NCBI GenBank assembly: GCA_963709085.1
Contig: CAVPVB010000007.1
Location: forward strand, 2,356,001 to 2,420,000
Direction of reading: 5' to 3'
DNA length: 64,000 nt
Source: Rhodovastum sp963709085
Lineage (GTDB): Bacteria > Pseudomonadota > Alphaproteobacteria > Acetobacterales > Acetobacteraceae
In this document: positions 8,815-21,292 of the stretch, piece after piece
Numbering within the stretch: position 1 is the stretch's first letter
Layout: each line of letters opens with the position of its first letter
The notes under the pieces: generated by a model
Seen by the model: the letters and a program-made list of their open reading frames with translations, nothing else
What the model was told of the DNA's origin: nothing
Database searches by the model: none
Program-made: the position numbers and the translations under genes

Positions 8815-9828
8815 TTACGCCAAAATCGCCCGCCAGAGCCGCACCGCCTGCACCGTCTCCGCCACATCGTGCACGCGCAGCACCGCCGCCCCTTCCAGGC
8901 AGGCCGCCAGCCCCGCCGCGATCGATCCGGGGAAGCGGCGCCGCGGCTCGGCCTCGCTGCTGATCCGGCCGATGAAACCCTTGCGCGAGACCCCGACGAC
9001 GACCGGAAAACCCAGGCCCAGCAGCACGCCGAGCCGGGCCAGCATGGCCACGTTCTCCGCCGTTCCCTTGGCGAAGCCGATGCCCGGGTCGAGCGCGATC
9101 GCATTCCGCGCGATGCCCGCGGCCTCGGCCACGGCCACCCGTTCGGCCAGTTCCGCCGCCACCTCGGCCGCCACGTCCCCGTACTGGCCCAGCTCCGCCA
9201 TGGTGTCGGGCTGGCCGCGCTTGTGCATCAGCACCACCGGGCAGCCGCGCGCCGCCACCAGCGACGCAGAGGCGGGATCATGCGTGAGGGCCGACACATC
9301 GTTGACGATGCGCGCGCCGGCATCGAGCGCCGCCGCCATCGTGTCCGCGTTGCGGGTATCGACCGAGACCGTCACCCCCTGCGCCGCCAGCGCCCGCACC
9401 ACCGGCACCACGCGCGCCCGCTCCTCCGCCAGCGGCACCGGCCGAGACCCCGGGCGGGTGCTCTCGCCGCCGACATCGACCAGATCCGCCCCCGCCGCCG
9501 CCATCGCCAGCCCGGCCGCAACCGCGACCGCGGGGGCGAGGTGGCGCCCGCCATCGCTGAAGCTGTCCGGGGTGACATTCAAAATCGCCATGACCGCCGG
9601 CCGCCCGGCGATCCCCGCCCACCAGCCGGCAGGCCGGGCCGCGATGCGGTCCAGCACGGGTTGCCAGCGCGGCGGCACGGCGGCGACCGGCACCATTTCG
9701 CCGCCGGGCAGCAGCCGGGCGAGGGAAAAAGCGGCGGGGCCGCCAGCCAAAGGACTCGCCAGCCCGGCGGCGACGGCATCGCGCGCCGCCGCCCCATGCA
9801 GCCAACCCAGCGGCTCGATCAGATCCAT
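8815..9828 (-). CDS. folP: Dihydropteroate synthase FolP
   Basis: 337-residue folate enzyme that condenses 6-hydroxymethyl-dihydropterin-PP with p-aminobenzoate (sulfonamide target). TIM-barrel motifs seen: MAILNVTPDSFSDGG (~92), VDVGGESTRPGS, SVDTRNADTM, VNDVSALTHD, VVLMHKRG, LDPGIGFAKG and VVVGVSRKGFIG. About 85 N-terminal residues before the barrel form an extension seen in some alphaproteobacterial homologues. It is preceded by the ftsH terminator (9850-9879) and followed by glmM, the common ftsH-folP-glmM order. Confidence 0.94.
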   Translation of the reverse strand: MDLIEPLGWLHGAAARDAVAAGLASPLAGGPAAFSLARLLPGGEMVPVAAVPPRWQPVLDRIAARPAGWWAGIAGRPAVMAILNVTPDSFSDGGRHLAPAVAVAAGLAMAAAGADLVDVGGESTRPGSRPVPLAEERARVVPVVRALAAQGVTVSVDTRNADTMAAALDAGARIVNDVSALTHDPASASLVAARGCPVVLMHKRGQPDTMAELGQYGDVAAEVAAELAERVAVAEAAGIARNAIALDPGIGFAKGTAENVAMLARLGVLLGLGFPVVVGVSRKGFIGRISSEAEPRRRFPGSIAAGLAACLEGAAVLRVHDVAETVQAVRLWRAILA

Positions 9829-9849
9829 GCAATCATCGCCACAAAGTGA

Positions 9850-9879
9850 AACCCTCCGCTGCTGTAGCAGCGGAGGGTT
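9850..9879 (-). terminator. Rho-independent terminator after ftsH
   Basis: A perfect 14-bp inverted repeat, AACCCTCCGCTGCT / AGCAGCGGAGGGTT, with a two-base spacer. In the minus direction it is followed by TTTCACTTTG. It lies 21 bases past the ftsH stop (9901) and 21 bases before the folP start (9828), so folP probably needs its own promoter or read-through. Confidence 0.8.
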
Positions 9880-9900
9880 CCGGATGAAACAACACGCGTG

Positions 9901-11823
<1,923 letters not shown>

Positions 11824-11985
11824 GCGATTCCCTGGCCCATAGGCCAATCAATCCTGTGCGGACCCGCCTTATGGCGGGCGATTTCCCGGACGTCCGGGTG
11901 GTCCGAACCGGCCCCGTCGTCAGGACCGGTCCCCGAGGCCAGAACATAGGGCGTCTCGCGGCTTTTCACATCCCCACCGGCGCGC

Positions 11986-13263
11986 TCATCCGTCAGGTGC
12001 CGGCACAAACGGCGCCCCGGCGATCGGCACCGCAGGCGCGAAATCCAGCCGCACACGGCGACAGCAAGTTTCATCAGGATAGCCGAGATGGGGCACGGCG
12101 AATAATTCGCCGCCCCGCCGCAGCGCGGGCAGGGTCGCCAGCACGGCGGCCGGCAGCGCACGGGCGGCCGGCAGCGCGCGCAGCGCCGGCCCGGCCGGAC
12201 CGAGCGGCCCGATTTCCGCCTCAGCCGGCGGATCAGCCCCGGCGGCAAGCCGGAACCGCCGGTCCCACACGGCGCCCGGCCGTGCCGGCACCGGCGGCGC
12301 CAGCGCCGCCACCTCGCGCGTCAGCAGCCAGCCCGGGCCGAGCCGGCCGGCCGGCTGCAGTCGCACGCCCGCCAGAGTGGCCGGGCGCAGGCACGCGGCC
12401 AGCGCCGCCACCGCCCCGGGCGCCGGCGCATGCGGCGCGCCGGACAGGCCGCGCAGCAAGCTTGCCAACGCCGCCGGGGAGATCGCCCCGGGCGTCAGCA
12501 CGGCGTAGGCTTGCGGGTACAGCCGCGCCCGCAATGCCAGTTCACCCGCCACCGCACGCTCGGCGGCCGCGCGCGCCCGGCCGCGGGCCACCGCCGCCTC
12601 CCCGGCGGCACGGGTCAGCAGGCCCTCCCCGGCCGCATCGAAACGGGCCCGGCGCAGCCGCGCCCGCAGTGCCTGCGGATCGTCGTTCGACGGGTCCTCG
12701 ACCCACGCCACCCCGGCCGCCCGCAGCCATTCCCGCAACCGTCCCGGCGGAATGGCCAGCAGCGGGCGCAGCAGGCGCAGTCCGGCGGTCTCCACCAGCG
12801 CCGCCATGCCGGCGAGCCCCGCCGCACCGCTGCCCGAGAGCGCCCGCATGGCGACGGTCTCAGCCTGGTCGCCGGCATGATGGCCGAACAGCAGGTGCAG
12901 CACGCCCAGCCGCATCGCCGCGTCGGCCAGGGCGGCGTGCCGCGCCGCCCTGGCGCGCGCCGCCAGCCCCGGCCCGCCCGCCAGCCCGTGCAGCGTGAGA
13001 AGCTGTGCGGCAACGCCAAGCCCGCCGAGGCGGGCCAGCGTGAGGGTGGCCTCCGCCGCGGAGGCGGGACGGAGGCCGTGATCGACCACCAGCGCCGTCA
13101 CCCGCCCGCCCCTGGCTTGCGCCCAGTCGCGCGCCAGCAAGGCCAACGCCATGCTGTCGGCACCGCCGGATACCGCTACGGCCAGATGCGGGTTGGGCTC
13201 GTAGGGACCCAGCGGCTGCATCAATGACGCGAAGGCGGCGGTGTCGATGGGATGCGGTTGCAA
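11986..13263 (-). CDS. tilS: tRNA(Ile)-lysidine synthetase TilS
   Basis: N-type ATP pyrophosphatase that makes lysidine at C34 of the CAU-anticodon tRNA-Ile, converting it from Met to Ile reading. The PP-loop SGGADSMAL appears near the N-terminus (AVAVSGGADSM), followed by VVDHGLRP, GHHAGDQAET and RPLL...WVEDPSN(D)D, all hallmarks of the family. Start is uncertain: TTG at 13261-13263 (giving QPHPIDTAAFASL before MQPLG) or ATG at 13219-13221. The open frame further upstream runs into a palindromic repeat and is not coding. Length about 411-425 residues. It lies in the Tol-Pal to ftsH block. Confidence 0.9.
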   Translation of the reverse strand: MQPHPIDTAAFASLMQPLGPYEPNPHLAVAVSGGADSMALALLARDWAQARGGRVTALVVDHGLRPASAAEATLTLARLGGLGVAAQLLTLHGLAGGPGLAARARAARHAALADAAMRLGVLHLLFGHHAGDQAETVAMRALSGSGAAGLAGMAALVETAGLRLLRPLLAIPPGRLREWLRAAGVAWVEDPSNDDPQALRARLRRARFDAAGEGLLTRAAGEAAVARGRARAAAERAVAGELALRARLYPQAYAVLTPGAISPAALASLLRGLSGAPHAPAPGAVAALAACLRPATLAGVRLQPAGRLGPGWLLTREVAALAPPVPARPGAVWDRRFRLAAGADPPAEAEIGPLGPAGPALRALPAARALPAAVLATLPALRRGGELFAVPHLGYPDETCCRRVRLDFAPAVPIAGAPFVPAPDG

Positions 13264-13267
13264 GAAG

Positions 13268-13565
13268 AAGGAAGGCCAGGGCTCTGCCCCATAGGTGCGA
13301 AGATAAGGTGCATCGAACTCTTTGCGGGGCGTAGCCCCGCACCCCACCAGGGCTTCGCCCTGGACCCACCAAGGGCCAAGGCCCTTGGAACCCATTGATT
13401 TCTTGAAGAATGGGGTCAAGGGGGCCACTGCCCCCTTGCGGGTCCAGGGCAGAGCCCTGGCCTTGCCTTTCGCTTATCTTCGCGCCTATGGGGCTCTGCC
13501 CTGGACCCGCCCCCCCGCGCAGCGCGCTTTCGCGCGACGGCCGGGAGGCCCCTGGACCCCATTCC
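13268..13565. repeat. Composite palindromic repeat region, copy 2
   Basis: This ~300-bp intergenic stretch between tilS and ybgF has several nested palindromes of the same family as copy 1: GGAAGGCCAGGGCTCTGCCC, GGGTCCAGGGCAGAGCCCTGG, and AAGGGCC...GGCCCTTGG. A second pair of arms, CATAGGTGCGAAGATAAG near 13290 and CTTATCTTCGCGCCTATG near 13473-13490, matches with one mismatch. This suggests one element inserted into another. No convincing gene is present in the stretch. Confidence 0.75.
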
Positions 13566-14450
13566 TTAGCGGCAGCCGGCGTGCTGGCGGGCGGCCACGA
13601 TCGTCTCGCGCAAATCCGGGCGTGGGTTGGGGAACTCGACGCGCAGCTTGTCGAGCGTCTGGCAGGCTGCCTTCTTCTCGTTGAGGTTGGTCAGCGCGAC
13701 CGAAAGCCCGATCAGCGAGTCAGGGGCGCGCGTGCCGGTCCTTGCCCGGTTGTAGGCGTCGTCATAGGCCACCGCCGCCTTGGCCCAGTCCTTGCGCCCC
13801 GCCATCGACTGGGCCAGCAGGTAATTGGCGTCGATGCTGCGCGGCCCGTGCGGCGCGGCCAGCACCTCACGCGCTGCCGCCTCGGCAGCGGCATAATCGC
13901 GGCGGGCCAGCGCGGCATTACCCTCCTGTAGGGCCATCTCCGGCGTGCGTCGCGGCGCAGCGGCGGGCGGGGCGGCCGGCGGCGCCATGGCCGGCGCAGG
14001 TGACGGTACAGGCGCCGGAGGCGGGGCAGCCGGCGGCCTCGCGCCACCGCCGGCAAGGCCATCCACTTTGAAGTTCAGGTCGCCGATCTGCTTGCCGAGA
14101 TCCTCGGCCTGCCGCTCGCGGGCGTTGTCGGCCTCGTCGATGCGCCCGCGCAGCCGGCGCACCTCCTCCTCCAGCTGGCTCACCCGCTCAAGCAACTGGG
14201 TGGCCAGCTCCGACCCGCCCGCGCCGGACGCCGCCGGCGCCTGGCGATAGCCCCCGAGCGACGAGGATGTGTCGCCATTCGACCCGCCACCGTGCCCCAT
14301 TTGCTCGCGCAACGCCTGCAGGTCGCGGCGCAACTCGGCGATCTGGTTGTTCAGCGCGATCCCCTCGCGGGTGTCGAACTGCGCCCGCGCCGGAGCGCCG
14401 GACAGCACCACCAGGCCAGCAAGCAGGAGAGCGACCAGCGCATGCTTCAT
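13566..14450 (-). CDS. ybgF: Tol-Pal system protein YbgF (CpoB)
   Basis: 294-residue periplasmic protein that couples peptidoglycan synthesis with outer-membrane constriction by the Tol-Pal system. It has a signal peptide MKHALVALLLAGLVVLSGAPARA, then a coiled-coil trimerisation region (ALNNQIAELRRDLQALREQM and LLERVSQLEEEVRRLRGRI), a proline/alanine-rich linker (about 135-165) and C-terminal TPRs (PEMALQEGNAALARRDYAAAE, ANYLLAQSMAGRKDWAKAAV). It ends NPRPDLRETIVAARQHAGCR. It is separated from pal by a strong hairpin (14541-14565). Confidence 0.9.
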   Translation of the reverse strand: MKHALVALLLAGLVVLSGAPARAQFDTREGIALNNQIAELRRDLQALREQMGHGGGSNGDTSSSLGGYRQAPAASGAGGSELATQLLERVSQLEEEVRRLRGRIDEADNARERQAEDLGKQIGDLNFKVDGLAGGGARPPAAPPPAPVPSPAPAMAPPAAPPAAAPRRTPEMALQEGNAALARRDYAAAEAAAREVLAAPHGPRSIDANYLLAQSMAGRKDWAKAAVAYDDAYNRARTGTRAPDSLIGLSVALTNLNEKKAACQTLDKLRVEFPNPRPDLRETIVAARQHAGCR

Positions 14451-14540
14451 GCGGGACTCCGAGCGTCGGAACTGAGGGGGAAATTACTAGGCCAAACCGG
14501 CCCTGGAAGGAACCGCACAACAAGGAACCGCACAAGCAGA

Positions 14541-14565
14541 AACCGGCGGCCCTGGGCCGCCGGTT
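14541..14565 (-). terminator. Hairpin terminator after pal
   Basis: Perfect 12-bp stem AACCGGCGGCCC / GGGCCGCCGGTT with a one-base loop, 57 bases past the pal stop. On the minus strand it is followed by TCTGCTTGTG and on the plus strand by TTCTC, so the U-tract is weak. A 14-bp direct repeat (AAGGAACCGCACAA, twice) lies beside it at about 14507-14535. Confidence 0.6.
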
Positions 14566-14621
14566 TTCTCGATCACCAACAGCCGGGCGTCAACAGCCTG
14601 GCGTCAACAACCGGGCAGCGT

Positions 14622-15113
14622 TCAGCGGACCGAGGTGATCGCGTTGCGGTTCTGCGCCCAGGCCTGCTCGTCGGAGCCGAGCGCCGACGGCCGGTCCTTG
14701 CCGTAGCTGATGGCAGTGATGCGGCTGCCGGCGACGCCCTTGGCCACCAGATAGTCGCGGGCGGAAATGGCACGGCGCTGGCCGAGGGCCAGATTGTATT
14801 CCTCGGTGCCGCGCTCGTCGCAATTGCCGGCCACCTGCACGTTGTTCTGCCCGAACTGCGCCAGCCAGGCGGCCTGCCGGTCCAGCGTGGCCTGGGCGTC
14901 GGGCTTCAACGACGCACTGTCGAAGTCGTAGAAGACGCGGTCGCCAATGCTCTTCACCAGGTCTTCCTGGCTGCCCGCCACCGGGCCGCCAGCGGTCGCC
15001 ACCGTGCTGCCGGAACCGGCCGCGGCCCCCGTGTCGGTATGAGCGCATGCGGCGAGCAAGGCGACTGCAGCAAAAGCCCCCAAAATCCTGATGTCCATTA
15101 TCTTGAGTTTCAT
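14622..15113 (-). CDS. pal: Peptidoglycan-associated lipoprotein Pal
   Basis: 163-residue outer-membrane lipoprotein that binds peptidoglycan and TolB. The signal peptide ends in lipobox LLAAC (Cys ~23), followed by a flexible Gly/Ala/Thr linker. The OmpA-like domain follows, with VFYDFDSASLKPDAQATLDRQ, the diaminopimelate-binding motif NCDERGTEEYNLALGQRRA and a C-terminal NRNAITSVR. Start ATG is 15111-15113. A 231-bp gap separates it from tolB, so it probably has its own promoter. Confidence 0.96.
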   Translation of the reverse strand: MKLKIMDIRILGAFAAVALLAACAHTDTGAAAGSGSTVATAGGPVAGSQEDLVKSIGDRVFYDFDSASLKPDAQATLDRQAAWLAQFGQNNVQVAGNCDERGTEEYNLALGQRRAISARDYLVAKGVAGSRITAISYGKDRPSALGSDEQAWAQNRNAITSVR

Positions 15114-15344
15114 TAGCGGTGCGTCCCTGGAAAAAGTACGAAACGGTCGATGCCCGTGCGGGCGGATCAGCTCAGCGGCGGATGTATCAGCAGAGCGACG
15201 GCTCCGGACGAAGCGCCGTTCGCAATACCAATTGAAAGTAAACCACCACAACGAACACGGTCAAGAACCTGTGTCATCCAGAAGGCACATCTAGCGCCTA
15301 TTCGCGGGATTCCGTACCACACTTCTCCTATAGTCACGCCATGT

Positions 15345-16706
15345 TCATGCACCGAGCGGCGACCACGCCGGATCAGAGGCATCGGTCGGCGTGGTGACCG
15401 CGCGTTCGTTGAATCCGGTGATGTCGATCGAATGCAGCCGCGCCGAAAAACCGCTGCCGCGCGAGTCGCGCGCCGCCGTTTCGCGCCAGAACATGATGAC
15501 GCGGCCGTTCGGCGCGAAGGTCGGGCCTTCGCAATAATAGCTCTCCGACAGGATGCGCTCGCCCGATCCGTCCGGCCGCATCACCCCGATCGCGAAGGTG
15601 CCGCCACCGAACCGCGTGAAGGCGATCAGGTCGCCGCGCGGCGACCATACCGGGGTGGCATAGCGGCCATGGCCGAAGCTGATCCGCCGCACGCCTGAGC
15701 CGTCGGCGCCCATGATATAGAGTTGCTGGTCGCCGCCGCGGTCGGAGTTGAACACGATCTGCCCGCCATCGGGGCTGTAGCAGGGCGAGACGTCGATCGC
15801 CCCGCCGCTGGTCAGCCGCCGCGCCCCGCCGCCGCCGAGGCCCACCTGCATGATGACCGAACCGCCCGAACTGGTGGTCTGCGCCATGATGATGCTCGAC
15901 CCGTCCGGCGCGAAACGCGGTGACAGCGTGATACCGTCGAAATTGCCGAGCAGTTGCTGGTGCCCGCTGCCGAGGTCGAACAGATACACACGCGGCTTGT
16001 TGTTGAGGTAGCTCATGAAGGCGATTTCGTCGCGCGTCGGATGGAAACGCGGCGTCAGGGCCATGAAGCCGCCATCGGTCAGGAAACGGTTATTCTCGCC
16101 GTCCTGGTCCATGATCGCCAGCCGCTTCACCCGCCGGTCCCGCGGTCCGCTGCCGGCGACGTAGACGATGCGGGTGTCGAAATAGCCCTTCTCGCCCAGC
16201 AGCCGTTCATAAATCACGTCGCTGATGATGTGGGCGATGCGCCGCCAGTTGCCCAGCGTCGTGGTGTAGGCGGTGCCCTGGATCTGCTGCCCGGGCAGCA
16301 CGTCCCACAGCCGGAATTCGACCCGGACCTTGTCGCCGCCCTGGCTTTCCACCCGCCCGGTCACCAGCGCCTGGGTGCCGATGGCCTTCCAGTTCTGGAA
16401 CGCCGGCACGTCGCCGGCGGCGACGTTGATGAACGCCGCCGGGTCGATCGGCCGGAACAGGCCGGAATGCGCCAGGTTGTTGGTGATGACACCGGCGATG
16501 TCCTGCCCCAGCCGGCCCGAGCCGGTCAGCGCCGGAACGGCGATCGGGATGGGTTCGTTCCGGGCGCGGTTGACATCGATCACCGCGCTGCCGGGTACGC
16601 CGCCGCCGGGGGCCGCATCCTGGGCGCGGCCGATGGCCGGCGCGAACAATGACGCCGCGGTGCCGGCAATCAGCTGGCGGCGAGAGGGGGTCAGGTCATT
16701 CGTCAT
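15345..16706 (-). CDS. tolB: Tol-Pal system beta-propeller protein TolB
   Basis: 453-residue periplasmic component linking Pal to TolA. The twin-arginine-like N-terminus SRRQLIAGTAASLFAPAIGRAQ suggests export. Residues ~40-165 form the alpha/beta N-terminal domain (RNEPIPIAVPAL), and the rest is a six-bladed propeller with repeated WD40-like units such as LTPRFHPTRDEIAFMS, LSPRFAPDGSSIIM, VSPCYSPDGGQIVFNSDR and ATPVWSPRGDLIAFT. The ATG at 16704-16706 (MTNDL) is preferred over a GTG five codons upstream. Confidence 0.95.
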   Translation of the reverse strand: MTNDLTPSRRQLIAGTAASLFAPAIGRAQDAAPGGGVPGSAVIDVNRARNEPIPIAVPALTGSGRLGQDIAGVITNNLAHSGLFRPIDPAAFINVAAGDVPAFQNWKAIGTQALVTGRVESQGGDKVRVEFRLWDVLPGQQIQGTAYTTTLGNWRRIAHIISDVIYERLLGEKGYFDTRIVYVAGSGPRDRRVKRLAIMDQDGENNRFLTDGGFMALTPRFHPTRDEIAFMSYLNNKPRVYLFDLGSGHQQLLGNFDGITLSPRFAPDGSSIIMAQTTSSGGSVIMQVGLGGGGARRLTSGGAIDVSPCYSPDGGQIVFNSDRGGDQQLYIMGADGSGVRRISFGHGRYATPVWSPRGDLIAFTRFGGGTFAIGVMRPDGSGERILSESYYCEGPTFAPNGRVIMFWRETAARDSRGSGFSARLHSIDITGFNERAVTTPTDASDPAWSPLGA

Positions 16707-16790
16707 GACGTCACCTGTCACAATCCGGGCGTTGAAGGCAAATCCCGAGGCGGCTTGGGCCGAGGCCGCGGGGCATGGCGCCGGCCGTTC

Positions 16791-17792
16791 TCATGGTCTG
16801 AAGCGGAACTTCAGCGTGCCGCGGTCGCCGCCGATCATGGCGTGCGGCACCGGCAGGTTGGAGCAGCGCGGGCTGAGCACGGCCCGGATCGCACGCTCGG
16901 CGAAGGCGCGGAAACGGGGGTCGCCCATCCGCCCGGCATCCTCCGGCCCGATATGCGCCTCGCGCGCCACGCCCTCGCCATCGATGGTGACCACCAGCAT
17001 GGCCTGCATCTTCTCCAGGTCGAGCGCGCCGGAATCCTTGGTCCAGCACTCGCGCACCTTCTCGCCGATGGCGCCACGCTGGTCGGCGGACAGCCTGTCG
17101 GTCAGCGTGCCGCTCGGGCTGCCGCCGCTGCTGCCCGGGGCGGGGTTGGCGCGCGCGGTCGGCGCCTGGGTCTGCCGCTGCAGCGCGCGCAGCCGCTCCA
17201 TCGTGTTGTTCAGCTCGCGGCTGTCCGGCGCCGCGTTCTTCGTCGGGTTCGGCTGGCTGGTCTGGCTCGGCGGCGCTGGCGGTGCCGGAACCGGCGGCGG
17301 CGGTACGGGCCGCGGCGGCGGCGGCTTCGCCACCGGCGGCGGCGGCACCGGCGGCACGGGCCGCGGCGGTGGAGGGGGCGGCGGTAGCCGCTTGGGCAGC
17401 GGGGCCGGCTCCGGCGGCGGTGGCGGTGGCGGGGTTGGCGGCGGCGGCTTGGGCGGCGGCGCCTCGGGCGTGGGCGGTGGCGGCGGAGGGGGGGGCGGAG
17501 GAGGTGGTGGTGGTGGCGGCACGGGCAGTGGCTTGGGCGGCTCGGGCGCCGGCGCTTCGGGCGTCGCCGGTGCAGCCGGCTTCGACGCCGGCGCCGGCAC
17601 GCGGCTGGGCGCCGGGGCCTTCGGCGCCGCCTGCGCCGGTCCGGGCTCGGCCGGCTGGTCCATCGCCAGCTCGACTTCCATCGGCGGTTCTTCCGGCGGA
17701 ACGTTCAGATCGAGCCCGATCAGCAGCGCCGCCAGCACGATGACGTGCAGGATCGCCGAGACGATCGCACCACGCTTCAGTTCGGGGGTCAT
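16791..17792 (-). CDS. tolA: TolA-like energy-transducing protein with long polyproline linker
   Basis: 333 residues between tolR and tolB, the TolA position. One N-terminal membrane helix (AIVSAILHVIVLAALLIGL), a very long proline-rich periplasmic linker (about 50-185) with several runs of more than ten prolines, then a small C-terminal domain (LSADQRGAIGEKVRECWTKD ... AMLVVTIDGEGVAREAHI) typical of alphaproteobacterial TolA/TonB-box folds. The classical TolA alpha-helical domain is replaced by the polyproline rod. Transmits proton-motive force from TolQR to TolB/Pal. Confidence 0.88.
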   Translation of the reverse strand: MTPELKRGAIVSAILHVIVLAALLIGLDLNVPPEEPPMEVELAMDQPAEPGPAQAAPKAPAPSRVPAPASKPAAPATPEAPAPEPPKPLPVPPPPPPPPPPPPPPPPTPEAPPPKPPPPTPPPPPPPEPAPLPKRLPPPPPPPRPVPPVPPPPVAKPPPPRPVPPPPVPAPPAPPSQTSQPNPTKNAAPDSRELNNTMERLRALQRQTQAPTARANPAPGSSGGSPSGTLTDRLSADQRGAIGEKVRECWTKDSGALDLEKMQAMLVVTIDGEGVAREAHIGPEDAGRMGDPRFRAFAERAIRAVLSPRCSNLPVPHAMIGGDRGTLKFRFRP

Positions 17793-17831
17793 GGCAATCC
17801 ACGCATCTCCGCACTTGCACCGCGGCCGCGG

Positions 17832-18341
<510 letters not shown>

Positions 18342-18344
18342 TGC

Positions 18345-19061
18345 TCAGCCCCGCTCCTCGCTCTGGCGCGACAGGATGGCGCCGAACTCGCTGCCAAACC
18401 CTTCCAGCCGGACGGCAAAGCGGGCGAGGTCGCTGGAAATGGCATTGTACGCCAGCACCGCCGGAATCGCGGCGACCAGACCGATGGCGGTGGCGAACAG
18501 CGCTTCGGCAATGCCCGGCGCGACCACGGCAAGGTTGGTGTTGTGCATTTCGGCGATGGCCGAGAAGCTGTGCATGATGCCCCACACCGTGCCGAACAGG
18601 CCGATGAAGGGGGCGGTCGAACCGACCGAGGCGAGGAAGATCATCCAGCGCTCCATCCGGTCCATCTCGCGCTGCACGGTCACGTTCATGGCGCGCTCGA
18701 TGCGGTCGCGCACGCTGCTGCGGTTCAGGTCGGCGCCGACCACGCGCAGGCTGCGCCGCCACTCGCTCATGGCGGCACCGAACACCGCGGCCATGGGATG
18801 GGCCGGCTTGGTGCCCTCTTCTTCGTACAGATCGTCCAGGCTGCCACCGGACCAGAACCGGTCCTCGAAGACATCGGCGGCGCGGTTGGCACGCCGCAGG
18901 CTGGTGATCTTCTCGAACACGATGGCCCAGACCCAGACGCTGGCGAACACCAGGATCACCATCACCAGCTTCACCACGATGTCGGCCTGCACGAACAGGC
19001 CCCAGACCGACAGGTCGCCCGCTGCCGCCCCCAGGTTCGCCGCGTCAACCGCCCCCTGCAC
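18345..19061 (-). CDS. tolQ: Tol-Pal system proton channel TolQ
   Basis: 238-residue inner-membrane MotA/TolQ/ExbB protein. Helices: IVVKLVMVILVFASVWVWAIVF near the N-terminus, then the conserved pair ASVGSTAPFIGLFGTVWGIMHSF and VAPGIAEALFATAIGLVAAIPAVLAYN. Start is best placed at GTG 19059-19061 (VQGAVDAANLG), preceded by GAGGGG; the open frame continues upstream without a better candidate. Heads tolQ-tolR-tolA. Confidence 0.94.
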   Translation of the reverse strand: MQGAVDAANLGAAAGDLSVWGLFVQADIVVKLVMVILVFASVWVWAIVFEKITSLRRANRAADVFEDRFWSGGSLDDLYEEEGTKPAHPMAAVFGAAMSEWRRSLRVVGADLNRSSVRDRIERAMNVTVQREMDRMERWMIFLASVGSTAPFIGLFGTVWGIMHSFSAIAEMHNTNLAVVAPGIAEALFATAIGLVAAIPAVLAYNAISSDLARFAVRLEGFGSEFGAILSRQSEERG

Positions 19062-19177
19062 TATCCCATTCCCCTCAAACCCGTTCCGACCAGTCCTGCC
19101 GGACCATCCCGCCTGATCAACACCCGCTTGATCGCCAAGCGCATCATCAACATGCCCATTCCGGCCAATTCGTGGCC

Positions 19178-19614
19178 TTACGAAAGCGACATCAGGGCGG
19201 ACCGCCAACGCTCCGGCACCCGTCCGGGCCGCTGGTCCGTGAGCCGTACGCAGGCCAGCAGCACCTCCAACCCCGCCAGGGGCCGGTCCTCGCCGTTCCG
19301 GAAGATGGACTGGCGAAGCTCCACCGATGCGGCACGCAGCGCAATAGGCCGCGTCACCACGAACAGCGAATCGTCGAGCCGCGCCGGTGCCAGATAGTCC
19401 ACTTTCAAACGACGCACCATGAACATTAGACCATACTGGGCTGTCATTTCCGCGTGCGGAACGTCCGCATCACGCAATGCTTCGGTGCGCGCCCGTTCGG
19501 CGAAGCGAAGATAGCCGGCGTGATAGACCACGCCACCGGCATCGGTGTCCTCGTAATAAACGCGCAGGTGGTAGCGATGCCCGGCTGACCCGGCGTTGTC
19601 CGATAAATTATTGC

Positions 19615-19618
<4 letters not shown>
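19178..19618 (-). CDS. ybgC: Tol-Pal associated acyl-CoA thioesterase YbgC
   Basis: 146-residue 4-hydroxybenzoyl-CoA-thioesterase-type hotdog protein. The signature YYEDTDAGGVVYHAGYLRFAERARTE includes the catalytic Asp in DTDAGG; RLKVDYLAPARLDD follows. Its start overlaps the ruvB stop (ATGA), which links the ruv and tol operons by translational coupling. It probably acts in phospholipid-linked acyl turnover alongside Tol-Pal. Confidence 0.94.
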
Positions 19619-20676
<1,058 letters not shown>

Positions 20677-20692
20677 GGAAGCTGCGCGCCGC

Positions 20693-21292
20693 TCACCGCC
20701 CCAACTCCTTCAGCCCCTCGCGGATCACCGCGTCCAGCGCCGCCCCGTCGCCCAGCCGCTTCACCACCCGGTCCAGCGCCGCCGCCGCCTCCGGCCGGCG
20801 ATACCCCAGGTTCACCAGCGCCGATAACGCATCCGCCTCGACCCCCGAGACCGGCGGCGGCAATACCGGTGAGAAGCCGATGCCGGATGGCATCGCCCCG
20901 GCCTTCTCGCGCAGTTCGGTCAGCAGCCGCACCGCCAGCTTCACCCCCACGCCCGAGGCCCGCGTCAGCGCGCCGCGGTCGCCGGAGGCGATCGCCCCCA
21001 CCAGGTCCCGCGGCGACAGCGCCGACAGGATGTTCAGCGCCACCCGCGCGCCGACCCCCTGCACTGTGGTCAGCAGCCGGAACCATTCCCGCTCCGCCGC
21101 CTCGGCAAAGCCGAACAGGGAAATCGCGTCCTCGCGCACCTGCATCTCGACCAGCACGGTCGCCACCTGCCCGGCCGGCAGCGCCGCCAGCGTGCGGGTG
21201 GAGGCCTGCACCAGATAACCCACCCCGTTCACGTCGATCACGCAGCGGTCAGCCTCGATCTGCTCGACCCGGCCGGTTAGTTTCGCGATCAC
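20693..21292 (-). CDS. ruvA: Holliday junction DNA-binding protein RuvA
   Basis: 199 residues. OB-fold N-terminus IAKLTGRVEQIEADRCVIDVNGVGYLV, two helix-hairpin-helix motifs (LTTVQGVGARVALNILSALSP and LTRASGVGVKLAVRLLTELREK) and the C-terminal domain III (ALSALVNLGYRRPEAAAALD). The GTG at 21290-21292 overlaps the ruvC stop as GTGA, so GTG is the coupled start. Confidence 0.96.
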   Translation of the reverse strand: MIAKLTGRVEQIEADRCVIDVNGVGYLVQASTRTLAALPAGQVATVLVEMQVREDAISLFGFAEAAEREWFRLLTTVQGVGARVALNILSALSPRDLVGAIASGDRGALTRASGVGVKLAVRLLTELREKAGAMPSGIGFSPVLPPPVSGVEADALSALVNLGYRRPEAAAALDRVVKRLGDGAALDAVIREGLKELGR

